Positions 32,080 to 42,838 of a DNA stretch of 64,000 nt are shown piece after piece. Under the pieces are notes generated by a model, which worked only from the letters and a program-made list of their open reading frames with translations, ran no database searches and had not been told where the DNA came from. Location of the stretch: NCBI GenBank assembly GCA_001725325.1, contig MEFY01000002.1, forward strand, positions 1,119,559-1,183,558. The letters are read 5' to 3'. Every line of letters begins with the position of its first letter. Position 1 is the first letter of the stretch. The translations under genes and the position numbers were made by a program. The stretch comes from Leifsonia sp. SCN 70-46 (lineage in GTDB: Bacteria > Actinomycetota > Actinomycetes > Actinomycetales > Microbacteriaceae).

Positions 32080-33123
32080 CTATTTGATTCCCGCTGCGGC
32101 GCAGGCCGCTGCGTACTCGGGGGTGCAGATCTCTGCGACCGTGTAGATCCCGTCTTTGACCACGGTATCCATGATGTTGTCCAGCGTCACGACGACCGCG
32201 GGCAGCAGGGTCGCCGGGGCGCCGTTGACCTGCAGGTCGCCCGTCACCGGCTCGCCGTTCGCGAGCTTGACCGCGATCTCCGCGGCGAGCGTCGCCTGCT
32301 GCTTCATGGCCTTGTAGATGGTCATGTACTGGTCGCCCGAGACGATGCGCTGGATGCCCGCGAGCTCGGCGTCCTGCCCCGTCACGACCGGCAGCGGGCT
32401 CACGTTCGCGGCCTTGAGCGCCGCGATCGCGCCGCCCGCCGTGCCGTCGTTCGCGGCGTAGATGCCCACGATGCGGCCCTCGAACTGCGTGATCTGGCCG
32501 GCCACCCAGTCCTGCGCCTTGTCGGGGCTCCAGTCGGGGGAGTCGAACTCCGCGAGCACGGGGTAGTCGCTGCCGTCGACCTCGCTGTGCGCGCCCGACT
32601 TGAACTCGCCGGCGTTGCCGTCGGTGGGCGAGCCGTTGACCATGAGGATGCCCCCGCTCACCCCCTCGGAGTCGAGCTTGTCGACGAGCGCGCCGCCCTG
32701 CAGCACGCCGATATTGTGATTGTCGAATGACACGTAGTACGCGAGCTGGCCGCCGTTGACGATGCGGTCGTAGGCGATGACGGGCACTCCCTGCGCGTTG
32801 GCGGCGGCGACGATGCTCGCGGCGGCGGAGGAGTCGACGGGGTCGAGCACGAGCACGCGCACCCCGGACGCGAGCGCCGCCTCGGCCTGGGACTGCTGCT
32901 TGGCCGCATCCTGGTCGGCGTTCGAGTAGAGCACCTCGTAGTCGCCGAGCTCGTGGATGCGCTTCTCGAAGAACGGACGGTCGAACGCCTCGTACCGGGC
33001 CGTCTTCGACTCGGGGAGCAGGAGTGCGATCTTCACGGCTGCGCTGCCGGTCGTGCACGCCGTCAGGAGCGTCGCGAGCATGGCGAACGCCGCCAGGGTG
33101 GATGTGATTCGGGTGCCTCTCAT
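32080..33123 (-). CDS. Xylose-type ABC transporter substrate-binding lipoprotein
   Basis: 347 residues. The lipoprotein signal runs RGTRITSTLAAFAMLATLLTAC with the Cys near residue 22. The mature region KIALLLPESKTARYEAFDRP and YDRIVNGGQLAYYVSFDN follows the XylF pattern of D-xylose-binding proteins. ATG at 33123 is chosen because it places the signal peptide normally; a TTG 42 bases upstream is less likely. It follows the ROK regulator gene by 49 bases on the same strand, which suggests one operon. Confidence 0.9.
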   Translation of the reverse strand: MRGTRITSTLAAFAMLATLLTACTTGSAAVKIALLLPESKTARYEAFDRPFFEKRIHELGDYEVLYSNADQDAAKQQSQAEAALASGVRVLVLDPVDSSAAASIVAAANAQGVPVIAYDRIVNGGQLAYYVSFDNHNIGVLQGGALVDKLDSEGVSGGILMVNGSPTDGNAGEFKSGAHSEVDGSDYPVLAEFDSPDWSPDKAQDWVAGQITQFEGRIVGIYAANDGTAGGAIAALKAANVSPLPVVTGQDAELAGIQRIVSGDQYMTIYKAMKQQATLAAEIAVKLANGEPVTGDLQVNGAPATLLPAVVVTLDNIMDTVVKDGIYTVAEICTPEYAAACAAAGIK

Positions 33124-33172
33124 CGGGACCGCCTTCGTTGGTGGCTCGAGTGCTGCTGTGGACAAGGGAGGT

Positions 33173-34357
33173 TCATCGCTTGTGACGCACGTCGGCCTCG
33201 AGGCCGACGTTCTCGATCGCGAGGGCGAGGGCTCCGAGGAGCTCCGCCCTCTCGCCGAGCTCGCCCTGCACGATCTCGGGGACGCCCTCCGCGCCCGCGA
33301 GCGCCGAGCGCTCGAGGGCGTGCCTCATGGGGGCGAGGAGGATCTCGCCGGCCTGCGCCAGCTCGCCTCCGATCACGAGCCGTTCAGGGTCGAAGAGGTT
33401 GCACAGGCTCGCCGCGGCGATGCCGATGTGGCGGCCGGCGTCGGCGATGACGCGGCGCGCGCTCGCGTCGCCCGAGTCGGCGCGCACGAGCAGGTCGCGC
33501 AGCCGCTGCATGCCGGGGTCGTCGCGGAAGAGCTCCAGCAGCGCGGGGCCGCCCGCGAGGGTGTCGAGGCAGCCGCGGCTGCCGCAGCGGCAGATCGGGC
33601 CGTTCTCGTCGATCGTCACGTGGCCGATCTGACCGGCCTTGCCCGTGACGCCGCGGTAGAGGGCGCCGTTGATGACGAGCCCCGCGCTCACGCCGTGGCC
33701 GACGCGGATGTACACGGCGCCGCGCGCACCCCGGGCCGCGCCCGACCGCACCTCGGCGAGCGCCCCGAGGTTCGCCTCGTTGTCGACGAACACGGGGACC
33801 TCGATGCGGTTGCCCATGACCTCGGCGACCGGCACGTTCTCCCATCCGCGCAGGAGGCCGGGGGTCGCGACCATGCCCGTCGACGTGTCGATGGGGGCGG
33901 GCACGCCGATGCCCACGGCGAGCAGGTCGGCGAACGACGCGTCGACCGACTCGAGCATGTCGCTCAGCAGGAGGGTCGCACGGTCGAGCTCGCGGTCGTG
34001 CCGGTGGTCGAGGGCGAGGGGCACGTGGTTCTCGGCGACGACGGTGCGGCCGACGTCGGAGATCGCGACGCGCAGGTGCCTGCTCGAGAAGTGCAGGCCG
34101 GCCACGAGGCCCTGCCGGCGGGCGAGGGTGACCTCGGTGGCGCGGCGGCCGCTGCGCGAGGTGACCGAGGTGTGCAGGATGCCCGAGGCCGCGAGCTCCT
34201 TGACGATGTTGGAGACGGTGGCGGGGGAGAGGCCCGTCGACCCCGCGAGCTCCACCTGGGTGAGGTGGCCGTGGTGCATGAGCGACTCGACGATACGCGC
34301 GCGATTGGCTTCGCGTAATGAAGTCTGAGAACCCGGCGTTGGGTTGCGGCTTTGCAC
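33173..34357 (-). CDS. ROK-family transcriptional repressor, probable xylose regulator
   Basis: 394 residues. A winged-helix DNA-binding domain (about 15-75, [21 protein letters not shown]) is joined to a ROK sugar-kinase-like domain. The ROK zinc motif is present: GHVTIDENGPICRCGSRGCLD. It leads a minus-strand operon with a xylose-type importer and is divergent from a second importer, so it probably represses both in the absence of sugar (inference). The GTG start at 34357 lies exactly six bases after TATCTT (34369-34364 on the minus strand), suggesting a leaderless mRNA. Confidence 0.88.
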   Translation of the reverse strand: MQSRNPTPGSQTSLREANRARIVESLMHHGHLTQVELAGSTGLSPATVSNIVKELAASGILHTSVTSRSGRRATEVTLARRQGLVAGLHFSSRHLRVAISDVGRTVVAENHVPLALDHRHDRELDRATLLLSDMLESVDASFADLLAVGIGVPAPIDTSTGMVATPGLLRGWENVPVAEVMGNRIEVPVFVDNEANLGALAEVRSGAARGARGAVYIRVGHGVSAGLVINGALYRGVTGKAGQIGHVTIDENGPICRCGSRGCLDTLAGGPALLELFRDDPGMQRLRDLLVRADSGDASARRVIADAGRHIGIAAASLCNLFDPERLVIGGELAQAGEILLAPMRHALERSALAGAEGVPEIVQGELGERAELLGALALAIENVGLEADVRHKR

Positions 34358-34473
34358 GACCTAAAGATACACGCGAGGCCCATGATCCCGGTGTTCGCCA
34401 GTATTCATGGGCACAACGGGCCGATCGCATTGTCTCGGCAAGGTCACGATCTCCTGACTCTTGTGTTTACTAT

Positions 34474-34502
34474 TTGACGCCAAGCATCGCGCCGATTAGG
34501 TT
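34474..34502 (+). promoter_or_regulatory. Promoter of the second mmsA-mmsB-chvE operon
   Basis: TTGACG (34474-34479) and TAGGTT (34497-34502) are separated by 17 bases, a good fit to a housekeeping promoter. It lies in the 202-base divergent region between the ROK gene and mmsA. A short hairpin-capable stretch (GCACC...GGTGC) follows in the leader. No obvious long operator palindrome was found there. Confidence 0.65.
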
Positions 34503-34559
34503 TTCGGATGCAGGGCGCACCAGAAAGTCCGGTGCGAGCACATGACGCGGAGGTCACAG

Positions 34560-36110
34560 TTGGCAGAGAGCAGCGAGCCGACGATCCTGGAGATGCGGTC
34601 CATCACCAAGGAGTTCCCCGGCGTCAAGGCCCTCGAGAACGTCAGCCTCACGGTGCGCGCCGGCGAGATCCACGCGATCTGCGGTGAGAACGGTGCCGGC
34701 AAGTCCACCCTCATGAAGGTGCTGTCGGGCGTCTACCCGTTCGGCAGCTACACGGGCGACATCTACTTCCAGGGCTCCGAGGTGCGGTTCAGCAACATCC
34801 GCCAGTCGGAGGCCGCGGGCATCGTCATCATCCACCAGGAGCTCGCGCTCATCCCGCTGCTCTCGATCACCGAGAACATCTTCCTCGGCAACGAGCCGCG
34901 CAAGGGCATCGCCATCGACTGGGTCGAGGCGAAGAAGCGCGCGACCGACCTGCTCGCGCGCGTCGGCCTCGACGACGACCCCGACACGCTCGTCAAGGAC
35001 ATCGGCGTCGGCAAGCAGCAGCTCGTCGAGATCGCCAAGGCGCTCAACAAGTCGGTCAAGCTGCTCATCCTCGACGAGCCGACCGCGGCGCTCAACGAGT
35101 CGGACTCGCAGCACCTGCTCGACCTGCTGCGCGGGCTCAAGGGCCGCGGCATCACGAGCATCATGATCAGCCACAAGCTCAACGAGATCGAGGCGATCGC
35201 CGACGAGATCACGATCATCCGCGACGGCAGGACGATCGAGACGCTCGACGTCAAGCGCGACGGCGTCGACGAGGACCGCATCATCCGCGGCATGGTCGGC
35301 CGCGTGCTCGAGAACCGCTTCCCCGAGCGCAACTCCGACATCGGCGAGGTCTTCTTCGAGGTCAAGGGCTGGACCGTGCAGCACCCGCAGTCCGCGGACC
35401 GCCTCGTCGCGAAGAACTCGAGCTTCACGGTGCGCCGCGGCGAGGTCGTCGGCTTCGCGGGCCTCATGGGCGCGGGGCGCACCGAGCTCGCGATGAGCAT
35501 CTTCGGACGCTCGTACGGCAACTTCATCTCCGGCCAGATCATCAAGGACGGCAAGGAGATCCGCATCCGCAACGTCGACGAGGCCATCGACGCCGGGCTC
35601 GCGTACGTGAGCGAGGACCGCAAGGCGCTCGGCCTCAACCTCCTCGACGACATCAAGACGTCGGTCACCGCGGCCAAGCTCTCCAAGATCTCGAAGTTCG
35701 ACGTCGTCGACAAGGTCGAGGAGTACAACGTCTCCGAGAAGTTCCGCAAGAGCCTGCGCATCAAGACCCCCACGGTCGACGAGGGCGTCAACAAGCTGTC
35801 GGGCGGCAACCAGCAGAAGGTCGTCCTCGCGAAGTGGATGTTCACCGACCCCGACCTGCTGATCCTGGATGAGCCCACCCGCGGCATCGACGTCGGCGCC
35901 AAGACGGAGATCTACGGGATCATCCGCGACCTCGCCGCGCAGGGCAAGGGCATCATCATGATCTCCTCCGAGCTCCCCGAGCTCCTGGGCGTCTCCGACC
36001 GGATCTACACGATCTTCGAGGGCGCCATCACGAACGAGATGACCGCCGAGCAGGCGAACCCCGAATCCCTCATGCGCAGCATGACCTCCACCAACAAGAA
36101 AGCCTCCTGA
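34560..36110 (+). CDS. mmsA: Sugar ABC transporter ATP-binding protein (MmsA type), second copy
   Basis: 516 residues, two ATPase domains. Domain 1 has GENGAGKST, the stretch [15 protein letters not shown] and [11 protein letters not shown]; domain 2 has [18 protein letters not shown] and [12 protein letters not shown]. It closely parallels the copy at 22358 along its whole length, so the two systems are paralogous. TTG 34560 is the likely start because GGAGG lies six bases ahead; ATG 34542 in the same frame lacks a ribosome-binding site. The permease gene starts two bases after its stop. Confidence 0.92.
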   Translation: MAESSEPTILEMRSITKEFPGVKALENVSLTVRAGEIHAICGENGAGKSTLMKVLSGVYPFGSYTGDIYFQGSEVRFSNIRQSEAAGIVIIHQELALIPLLSITENIFLGNEPRKGIAIDWVEAKKRATDLLARVGLDDDPDTLVKDIGVGKQQLVEIAKALNKSVKLLILDEPTAALNESDSQHLLDLLRGLKGRGITSIMISHKLNEIEAIADEITIIRDGRTIETLDVKRDGVDEDRIIRGMVGRVLENRFPERNSDIGEVFFEVKGWTVQHPQSADRLVAKNSSFTVRRGEVVGFAGLMGAGRTELAMSIFGRSYGNFISGQIIKDGKEIRIRNVDEAIDAGLAYVSEDRKALGLNLLDDIKTSVTAAKLSKISKFDVVDKVEEYNVSEKFRKSLRIKTPTVDEGVNKLSGGNQQKVVLAKWMFTDPDLLILDEPTRGIDVGAKTEIYGIIRDLAAQGKGIIMISSELPELLGVSDRIYTIFEGAITNEMTAEQANPESLMRSMTSTNKKAS

Positions 36111-36112
36111 GC

Positions 36113-37942
36113 ATGTTCGAAGCCATCATCGCGCTGGGCCTGGGCGTACTGCTCTCCGGGGCGGCCGTCACCCTCGCCCTCTACGTCTGGACGGCGCTCG
36201 CCCTCAGCAAGGTGTTCGCCAAGACCGGCGGCACCCCCTGGAAGGCGTGGGTGCCCGTCCTCAACGAGATGGAGCTCCTGCGCATCTCCGGCGTCGCGCC
36301 GGGCTGGGCCCTGGGGTACTACATCCTCCAGGTCGTGGTCGCGTTCGGACCGCTGCTCGCGCTCGGCGCCTCGCCCGACGTGCTGAGCGGGCTCGTGCTC
36401 GCCGGCAACATCATCAGCATCATCGCGAGCGTGCTCTACCTCATCGTGCGCGGCACGGCGATCCACCTCATCAACACCGACTTCGGCCTGAGCGTCGGAT
36501 ACACCGTGCTCGGTGTGCTGCTGCTGCCCGTGTGGGCGAGCGTCGTCGGCTGGGGCAAGGCCGTCTACGGCGGGCGCCCCGTCGCCAAGGCGGACGAGAA
36601 GACCGGCGGGTTCCGCCTGCGCGACCTCGGCAAGATGTTCGGCGGCGCGCAGTCGAGCGGACGCCAGTTCGGCATCCTCGGCGCCCTCGTCGTCATCATC
36701 GTGCTCTTCGAGATCCTCACCGAGGGCAAGACCCTCGACCCCGTCAACCTCATCAACCTCGTCAACGGGAACGCGTACGTGCTCGTGCTCGCCGTCGGCA
36801 TGGTCATGGTCATCGTCGCCGGCCACATCGACCTCTCGGTCGGTTCGGTCGCCGCCTTCGTCGGCATCGTCGTCGCGCAGTCCATGTACATCTGGCACTG
36901 GCCGTGGCCCGTCGCCATGGTGCTCGGCCTCGCCGTCGGCGCGCTCGTCGGCGCGTGGCACGGCTGGTGGGTCGCCTACGTCGGCGTCCCCGCGTTCATC
37001 GTGACCCTCGCGGGCATGCTCTTCTTCCGCGGCGCCAACCAGTTCGTGGGCAACTCGACGTCGATCCCGGTGCCGCGCGAGTTCACCTTCATCGGCGGCG
37101 GCTTCCTGCCGGACCCCGACCTGGGCATCCCGTTCAACGTTCCCACGCTCATCCTCGGCCTCGTCGTCGCCGCGGCGATCGTGTGGCAGGAGTTCCGCCT
37201 GCGCGGCAACCAGCGCAAGATGGGCGCCGAGTCGGCCCCGGTCTGGGTGAGCGTCGTCAAGGTCGTCGTGCTCGTGCTCGTCGTCTTCGGCGCCACGTAC
37301 CTCTTCGCGTCGGGCCGCCCCGGCACGAGCTTCCCGATCGCCGGCATCATCCTCGGCGTGCTCGTGCTCGGCTACTCGTTCCTCACGAACAACACGACGA
37401 TCGGCCGCCACATCTACGCGGTCGGCGGCAACTGGCGCGCTGCGGAGCTCTCGGGCGTCAACATCCGCCGCGTCAACTTCTTCGTCATGGCCAACATGTC
37501 GGTCATCGCCGCGATCGCGGGCATGCTGTGGATCGCGCGCTCGGTGGCCTCGGGCCCCGGCGACGGTGTCGGCTGGGAGCTCGACGCGATCGCCGCAGTC
37601 TTCATCGGCGGCGCCGCGGTCTCGGGCGGTATCGGCACGATCGTAGGATCGATCGTCGGTGGCCTCGTTATCGCCGTGCTCAACAACGGCCTCCAGCTGC
37701 TCAGCGTCGGGGCCGACCGCGTGCAGATGATCAAGGGCCTCGTGCTCCTCGTGGCCGTCGGCATCGACGTCTACTCGAAGCGCCAGGGCAAGCCCTCGAT
37801 CATCGGCCTGCTCACGCAGGGCCGCCGGACGGGCGTCTCGGCGACTCCCGTGCCGGCAGCCCCGGCGGGTACACAGACTCCCACCCCTGCGGGTGGGGCC
37901 CAGGAAACCGCTCGCCCGAGGGACCTCACTCCCGAAGGCTAA
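36113..37942 (+). CDS. mmsB: Sugar ABC transporter permease with N-terminal DUF5684-like domain (MmsB type), second copy
   Basis: 609 residues. From about residue 185 it is a CUT2 permease, with [47 protein letters not shown] and FIGGAAVSGGIGT. The first 155 residues are a separate four-helix membrane module. It includes KTGGTPWKAWVPVLNEMELL, a pattern of the DUF5684 family (small membrane proteins of unknown role). The C-terminal 45 residues are Pro/Thr/Ala-rich. ATG 36113 follows the mmsA stop closely and is the only sensible start. The extra domain differs completely from that of the first mmsB. Confidence 0.9.
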   Translation: MFEAIIALGLGVLLSGAAVTLALYVWTALALSKVFAKTGGTPWKAWVPVLNEMELLRISGVAPGWALGYYILQVVVAFGPLLALGASPDVLSGLVLAGNIISIIASVLYLIVRGTAIHLINTDFGLSVGYTVLGVLLLPVWASVVGWGKAVYGGRPVAKADEKTGGFRLRDLGKMFGGAQSSGRQFGILGALVVIIVLFEILTEGKTLDPVNLINLVNGNAYVLVLAVGMVMVIVAGHIDLSVGSVAAFVGIVVAQSMYIWHWPWPVAMVLGLAVGALVGAWHGWWVAYVGVPAFIVTLAGMLFFRGANQFVGNSTSIPVPREFTFIGGGFLPDPDLGIPFNVPTLILGLVVAAAIVWQEFRLRGNQRKMGAESAPVWVSVVKVVVLVLVVFGATYLFASGRPGTSFPIAGIILGVLVLGYSFLTNNTTIGRHIYAVGGNWRAAELSGVNIRRVNFFVMANMSVIAAIAGMLWIARSVASGPGDGVGWELDAIAAVFIGGAAVSGGIGTIVGSIVGGLVIAVLNNGLQLLSVGADRVQMIKGLVLLVAVGIDVYSKRQGKPSIIGLLTQGRRTGVSATPVPAAPAGTQTPTPAGGAQETARPRDLTPEG

Positions 37943-37991
37943 GCACCACGTGGTTTCCATCTATCCAGATGCACCAGGAAAGAGATTATCA

Positions 37992-39101
37992 ATGAAGAAA
38001 CTCGTTATCGCGACGGCGAGCTTTGCCGCCATCGCAGCGATGACCCTCGCGGGTTGCTCCGCTCGCACCGACACCGGAACCGGTACGGGCGACGAGGCTG
38101 CCGCCGGGTTCGCCGCTGACGCGACCATCGGTGTTGCTCTCCCGGACAAGACCTCGGAGAACTGGGTCCTCGCGGGCCAGCTGTTCACCGACGGCCTCAC
38201 CGAGGCTGGCTTCAAGCCCGACGTGCAGTACGCTCCCGCGAGCAACACTGTCGCCGAGCAGCAGAACCAGATCACCTCGATGGTCACCAACGGCGCCAAG
38301 GTCATCATCATCGGTGCCAAGGACGGCTCGCAGCTCTCCTCGCAGGTCGAGGCCGCTCACGACGCCGGCGCCACGGTCATCGCCTACGACCGCCTCATCC
38401 TCAACACCGAGGCTGTCGACTACTACCTCGCGTTCGACAACTTCAAGGTCGGCGAGCTCCAGGGCCAGGCCCTCCTCGACGGCCTCGCCGCGAAGTTCCC
38501 GGACAAGAAGTCGTACAACATCGAGCTGTTCTCGGGCTCGCCCGACGACAACAACGCCGGTGTGTTCTTCAACGGTGCGATGAGCGTCCTCCAGCCCAAG
38601 ATCGACGACGGAACCCTCGTCGTCGTCTCGGGCCAGACCGAGGTCGCCCAGACGGCTACGCAGGGCTGGCTCGCCGCCAACGCCCAGAGCCGCATGGACA
38701 CGCTCCTCGCGGGCAACTACCAGGGCACGGACCTCGATGGCGTTCTGTCCCCGAACGACACCCTGGCTCGCGCGATCATCGAGTCGGTGCGCAGCGCCGG
38801 CAAGCCGATCCCGGTCGTGACCGGCCAGGACTCCGAGGTCGAGTCCGTCAAGTCCATCGTCGCTGGTGAGCAGTACATGACCATCTACAAGGACACCCGC
38901 TCGCTCGTCGCCGCCGCCGTTGACATGGTCAAGGAGCTGCAGCAGGGCAAGGAGATCTCCGAGATCAACGACACCAAGTCCTACGACAACGGTGTCAAGG
39001 TCGTTCCGTCGTACCTCCTCGCCCCGGTCGTCGTGACCAAGGACAACGCGAAGGACGCCTACGCGAACAACCCCGACCTGCTCGCTGCCGCCGGCGGCTA
39101 G
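37992..39101 (+). CDS. chvE: Sugar ABC transporter substrate-binding lipoprotein (ChvE type), second copy
   Basis: 369 residues. It has a lipoprotein signal (KKLVIATASFAAIAAMTLAGC, Cys about 21) and a mature domain with IGVALPDKTSENWVLAG, YDRLILNTEAVDYYLAFDN, GQDSEVESVKSI and VVTKDNAKDAY. ATG 37992 has AGGAAAGAG ahead. Here the binding protein is last in its operon (ATPase, permease, binding protein), whereas the first system has it first. A strong terminator follows. The sugar is not determined; galactose, glucose, xylose and arabinose are all known ligands of this family. Confidence 0.9.
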   Translation: MKKLVIATASFAAIAAMTLAGCSARTDTGTGTGDEAAAGFAADATIGVALPDKTSENWVLAGQLFTDGLTEAGFKPDVQYAPASNTVAEQQNQITSMVTNGAKVIIIGAKDGSQLSSQVEAAHDAGATVIAYDRLILNTEAVDYYLAFDNFKVGELQGQALLDGLAAKFPDKKSYNIELFSGSPDDNNAGVFFNGAMSVLQPKIDDGTLVVVSGQTEVAQTATQGWLAANAQSRMDTLLAGNYQGTDLDGVLSPNDTLARAIIESVRSAGKPIPVVTGQDSEVESVKSIVAGEQYMTIYKDTRSLVAAAVDMVKELQQGKEISEINDTKSYDNGVKVVPSYLLAPVVVTKDNAKDAYANNPDLLAAAGG

Positions 39102-39122
39102 TCAGTAGGTCCTAGCAGTACC

Positions 39123-39160
39123 GAGGCCGGTCGGGGGTTCGCCCCCGGCCGGCCTCTTCT
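39123..39160. terminator. Terminator between the second chvE and xylB (convergent)
   Basis: A 15-bp stem (39123-39137 with 39142-39156, one G-T pair) and a TTCG loop, followed by TTCT. It lies between convergent genes and can serve both strands. Confidence 0.85.
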
Positions 39161-39163
39161 GTG

Positions 39164-40561
39164 TCAGGATGCGCCGAGCGCGCGCGCCGCGTACTGGGCG
39201 CGGATGACGGGGTGGGTGTCGGGCGCGTGCTCGACCACGGTCGGCAGCTCCCACCCGGGGCGCTCGCCCGTGAGGGCCCATGCGGCCTGGGCCGCGGCGC
39301 CGCGCGCCACATACTCCCCGGGGGCCGGGACGACGACGGGCACGTCGAGCACCTGCGCGGCGATCGACGACACGGCGGGGTTCTGCGCCGCGCCGCCCAC
39401 GAGCAGCACCCGCCGGGCGACGACGCCCTGCGCGCGCAGCGCGTCGAGGCCGTCGGCGAGGCCGCACAGCATGCCCTCGACCGCCGCCCTCGCGAGGTTC
39501 TCCCTCGTGGTCGAGGCGAGGGTCATGCCGAACAGGGTCGCGGTTGCGTCGGGCAGGTTGGGCGTGCGCTCGCCCTCGAAGTAGGGCTGCAGCACGAGAC
39601 CGCCGGCACCGGGCTCGGCCCGCAGCGCGAGCTCGCCCAGCGCCGTGTGGTCGACCCCGAGCAGCCGTGCGATGCTGTCCAGGATGCGCGCGGCATTCAG
39701 TGTGGCGACGAGCGGCAGGTACATGCCGCTCGCGTCGGCGAACCCGGCCACGGTGCCCGTCGCATCGCGCGCGGGGGAGTCGGTGACGGCGAACACGGTC
39801 CCGCTCGTGCCGATCGAGACGACGACGTCGCCGGTGCGTGCGCCGAGCCCGAGCGCGGCGCCCGCGTTGTCGCCGGCGCCGGCGCCCACGACGAGGTGCC
39901 CGGCCTTCCCGGCCGATCCGTGCGGCGGGACGATGCGCGGCAGCACCGCGTCATGACCGAGGGCGGCGCGCAGCACCTCCCGGTCGTACTCCGCGCTCTC
40001 CGGGTCGAAGTAGCCCGTGCCGCTCGCATCGGAGCGGTCGGTGGTGAGCGCATCGAGCCGGGGGTTCTCCGGGCCGAAGCCGCGCAGGCGCCACGTCAGC
40101 CAGTCGTGGGGGAGGGCGACCGCGGCGACCCGTCCGGCGTTCTCCGGCTCCGAGTCGCGCAGCCAGCGCAGCTTCGACGACGTGAACGAGGCCACCGGCA
40201 CCGAGCCCGTGCGCCGGGCGAGGTCGGGGAACTCGTGAGCGAGCGCCGTGGCCGCCGGGGCCGACCTCGTGTCGTTCCAGAGCAGGGCGTCGCGGATCAC
40301 GCGGCCCCCGTCGTCGAGGACGACCATGCCGTGCTGCTGGCCGCCGATCGAGACCGCGTCGACGTCGTCAAGGCCGCCGGCCGCGGCGATGGCGGCCTCG
40401 AGAGCCGTCCACCACGCCTCGGGGTCGACCTCGGTCCCGTCGGGATGCGGCGCCCGGCCCTCGCGCACGAGGGCGCCGGTCGCCGCATCCACGATCACGA
40501 CCTTGCAGCTCTGCGTCGAGGAGTCGACGCCCGCGACGTAGGTCACGTCAGCCGCGCGCAC
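39164..40561 (-). CDS. xylB: Xylulokinase
   Basis: 465-residue FGGY-family kinase that makes D-xylulose 5-phosphate. Motifs are the N-terminal [18 protein letters not shown], the substrate segment [11 protein letters not shown], the mid-protein LLWNDTRS and the C-terminal [12 protein letters not shown]. The start is GTG at 40561, with GGAG ten bases upstream, overlapping the xylA end by 14 bases; GTG at 40546 is an alternative. It is the last gene of a four-gene minus-strand operon (ATPase, permease, xylA, xylB). Confidence 0.95.
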   Translation of the reverse strand: MRAADVTYVAGVDSSTQSCKVVIVDAATGALVREGRAPHPDGTEVDPEAWWTALEAAIAAAGGLDDVDAVSIGGQQHGMVVLDDGGRVIRDALLWNDTRSAPAATALAHEFPDLARRTGSVPVASFTSSKLRWLRDSEPENAGRVAAVALPHDWLTWRLRGFGPENPRLDALTTDRSDASGTGYFDPESAEYDREVLRAALGHDAVLPRIVPPHGSAGKAGHLVVGAGAGDNAGAALGLGARTGDVVVSIGTSGTVFAVTDSPARDATGTVAGFADASGMYLPLVATLNAARILDSIARLLGVDHTALGELALRAEPGAGGLVLQPYFEGERTPNLPDATATLFGMTLASTTRENLARAAVEGMLCGLADGLDALRAQGVVARRVLLVGGAAQNPAVSSIAAQVLDVPVVVPAPGEYVARGAAAQAAWALTGERPGWELPTVVEHAPDTHPVIRAQYAARALGAS

Positions 40562-41738
40562 CCATGAGGTGCTCCATCGCGAGCTGCTGCAGTCGCACGA
40601 ACCCGAAGCCCTTGCCGTCGAAGTAGGCGGCCGAGTCGAAGTCCTCGTACGACGCGCGGTCGGCGATGAGGTCGTCGTACGACTCGCCCGAGTTCAGCGT
40701 CGGGGTGTTGATCTCGTCGACCTTGGACGCGGCGAGCGCCTCCTGCACCTCGGGGTCGGCGCGGAATGCTGCCGCCCGCTCCTTGAGCAGCAGGTACATC
40801 GCCATGTTCGCCTTGACCGACTCCCACACGCCCTCGCCCGACTCCGTGCGCGACGGCTTGTAGTCGAAGTGGCGCGGACCCGTGTACGACGGCGCGCCGC
40901 CGGGGCCGCCGTTCTCGAGGAGGTCGACGAGCGAGAACGCGTTCTGGAGGTCGCCGTGGCCGAACACGAGGTCCTGGTCGTACTTGATGCCCCGCTGGCC
41001 GTTGAGGTCGATGTGGAACAGCTTGCCCGAGTACAGCGCCTGCGCGATGCCGTGCGTGAAGTTGAGGCCGGCCATCTGCTCGTGGCCGGTCTCGGGGTTG
41101 AGGCCCACCAGCTCGGGGCGCTCGAGGGTCGCGATGAACGCGAGGGCGTGGCCCACCGTGGGCAGCAGGATGTCGCCGCGGGGCTCGTTGGGCTTCGGCT
41201 CGATCGCGAAGCGGATGTCGTAGCCCTTCTCGGTCACGTAGTCGCCGAGGAGGTTGACGGCCTCGCGGTAGCGCTCGAGCGCCCCGCGGATGTCCTTCGC
41301 CGCGTCGTACTCGCTGCCCTCGCGGCCGCCCCACATGACGAACGTCTTGGCGCCGAGCTCGGCGGCCAGGTCGATGTTGCGGATGACCTTGCGCAGGGCG
41401 AAGCGGCGCACGGCGCGGTCGTTCGAGGTGAACCCGCCGTCCTTGAAGACCGGGTGGCTGAACAGGTTCGTCGTCACCATGGGGATGACGAGGCCCGTGT
41501 CGGCGAGCGCCTTCTTCAGGCGGTCGATCTCGTGCTGGCGCTCGGCGTCCGTCGCCTCGAAGGGGAAGAGGTCGTCGTCGTGGAACGTCATGCCGTAGGC
41601 GCCGAGCTCCGAGAGCTTGTTGACGGCGAACACGGTGTCGACGGGCGAGCGCGTGGGGCCGCCGAACGGGTCGGCCGCGGTCCAGCCGAAGGTCCAGAGG
41701 CCGAACGAGAACTTGTCGTCACGGGTGGGAGTGGGCAT
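40548..41738 (-). CDS. xylA: Xylose isomerase
   Basis: 396 residues, the short actinobacterial class. It isomerises D-xylose to D-xylulose with two divalent metals. Diagnostic pieces include the N terminus [18 protein letters not shown], the active-site FHDDDLFPF, the [12 protein letters not shown] segment, the metal-binding [10 protein letters not shown] and [12 protein letters not shown] at 41738 lies 41 bases after the permease stop, with GAGAAAGAAG as ribosome-binding site. It therefore appears to be co-transcribed with the RbsA/RbsC-type importer rather than with the XylF-type one. Confidence 0.97.
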   Translation of the reverse strand: MPTPTRDDKFSFGLWTFGWTAADPFGGPTRSPVDTVFAVNKLSELGAYGMTFHDDDLFPFEATDAERQHEIDRLKKALADTGLVIPMVTTNLFSHPVFKDGGFTSNDRAVRRFALRKVIRNIDLAAELGAKTFVMWGGREGSEYDAAKDIRGALERYREAVNLLGDYVTEKGYDIRFAIEPKPNEPRGDILLPTVGHALAFIATLERPELVGLNPETGHEQMAGLNFTHGIAQALYSGKLFHIDLNGQRGIKYDQDLVFGHGDLQNAFSLVDLLENGGPGGAPSYTGPRHFDYKPSRTESGEGVWESVKANMAMYLLLKERAAAFRADPEVQEALAASKVDEINTPTLNSGESYDDLIADRASYEDFDSAAYFDGKGFGFVRLQQLAMEHLMGARG

Positions 41739-41779
41739 GGTTGTGCTTCTTTCTCGGTTGAGGGAGGTCGGGGGCTCGG

Positions 41780-42838
41780 TCAGCGCCGTTTGCCGCGGGC
41801 GGCGAAGCGCTGCTGCAGGAGCACGGCCAGCACGATGATCACGCCCTTGGCCACGGCCTGCACCGAGGTGTTGAGGTTGTTCTGCGTGAAGACGTTCGTG
41901 AGGGTCGCGAAGATGAGCACGCCGAACACGGTGCCCACGATGGTGCCGCGCCCGCCGATGAGGAGGGTGCCGCCGACGACGACCGCAGCGATCGCGTCGA
42001 GCTCGTAGAGCTGGCCGTGGGTGGACGTCCCGGCCGTCGTGCGGCCCAGGATCATGACGGCCGCGATGCCCGCCGTGAGGCCGGCGAGGGCGTACAGGTA
42101 GACGGTGTGCCGCTTGACCTTGAGGCCGGCGAGGCGGGCCGCCTCCCGGTTGCCGCCGATCGCGACCGTGCGGCGCCCGAAGGTCGTGCGGTTGAGCAGG
42201 AGCCAGCCCAGCACGGCGACGATGACGAAGATCCAGATGAGCACGGGCACGCCCAGCAGGTTCGAGCGGAAGAACTCGATGAAGTCCTGCGACCGCACGA
42301 TCTGCGTCGTGCGGTTCGACAGGATCTCGGCGAAGCCGCGCGCCGCGACCAGCATGGCCAGGGTGGCCATGAAGGCGACGACGTTCCCGTACGAGATCAC
42401 GATCCCGTTGATGACGCCGGCGATGGTGCCGACGAGGATGGCGACGAGCACCATGACGATCCACGACGACTGCTCGGCGATGGTCTGCACGACCGAGAGC
42501 GACGCGACGACGCTGCCCAGGCCCATGACGGATCCGACCGACAGGTCGATTCCGCCGCCGATGATCACGAAGGTCATGCCGATGCTCAGCACGCCGATGA
42601 TCGAGGCAAACCTGATGATCGTCAGGACGTTCTCGAAGTTGGTGAAGCGGTCGCCCGCGGTGACGGCCCCGATGGCGAAGAGCACGAGCAGCGCGATGAC
42701 GAGCCCGAGGTTGCGGCCAGCGCTGCTGCCGAGGAAGCGGGACAGCCAGCTGCGTCCCTGCTTCTCATCGTGCGTGGCCTCCGGGGGCGCGACCGGAGAC
42801 ACCGGCTCGGCGGACGGGACAGCGGTCGGCTCGCTCAC
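41780..42838 (-). CDS. RbsC-type sugar ABC transporter permease
   Basis: 352 residues. A 45-residue Pro/Glu-rich cytoplasmic tail is followed by about ten helices with the CUT2 permease marks [49 protein letters not shown] and [14 protein letters not shown]. It resembles ribose/inositol-type permeases (RbsC/IatP) more than the MmsB or XylH types nearby. GTG at 42838 overlaps the upstream ATPase stop. It is followed by xylA on the same strand. The substrate is probably a pentose, but this is inferred from its neighbours only. Confidence 0.9.
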   Translation of the reverse strand: MSEPTAVPSAEPVSPVAPPEATHDEKQGRSWLSRFLGSSAGRNLGLVIALLVLFAIGAVTAGDRFTNFENVLTIIRFASIIGVLSIGMTFVIIGGGIDLSVGSVMGLGSVVASLSVVQTIAEQSSWIVMVLVAILVGTIAGVINGIVISYGNVVAFMATLAMLVAARGFAEILSNRTTQIVRSQDFIEFFRSNLLGVPVLIWIFVIVAVLGWLLLNRTTFGRRTVAIGGNREAARLAGLKVKRHTVYLYALAGLTAGIAAVMILGRTTAGTSTHGQLYELDAIAAVVVGGTLLIGGRGTIVGTVFGVLIFATLTNVFTQNNLNTSVQAVAKGVIIVLAVLLQQRFAARGKRR

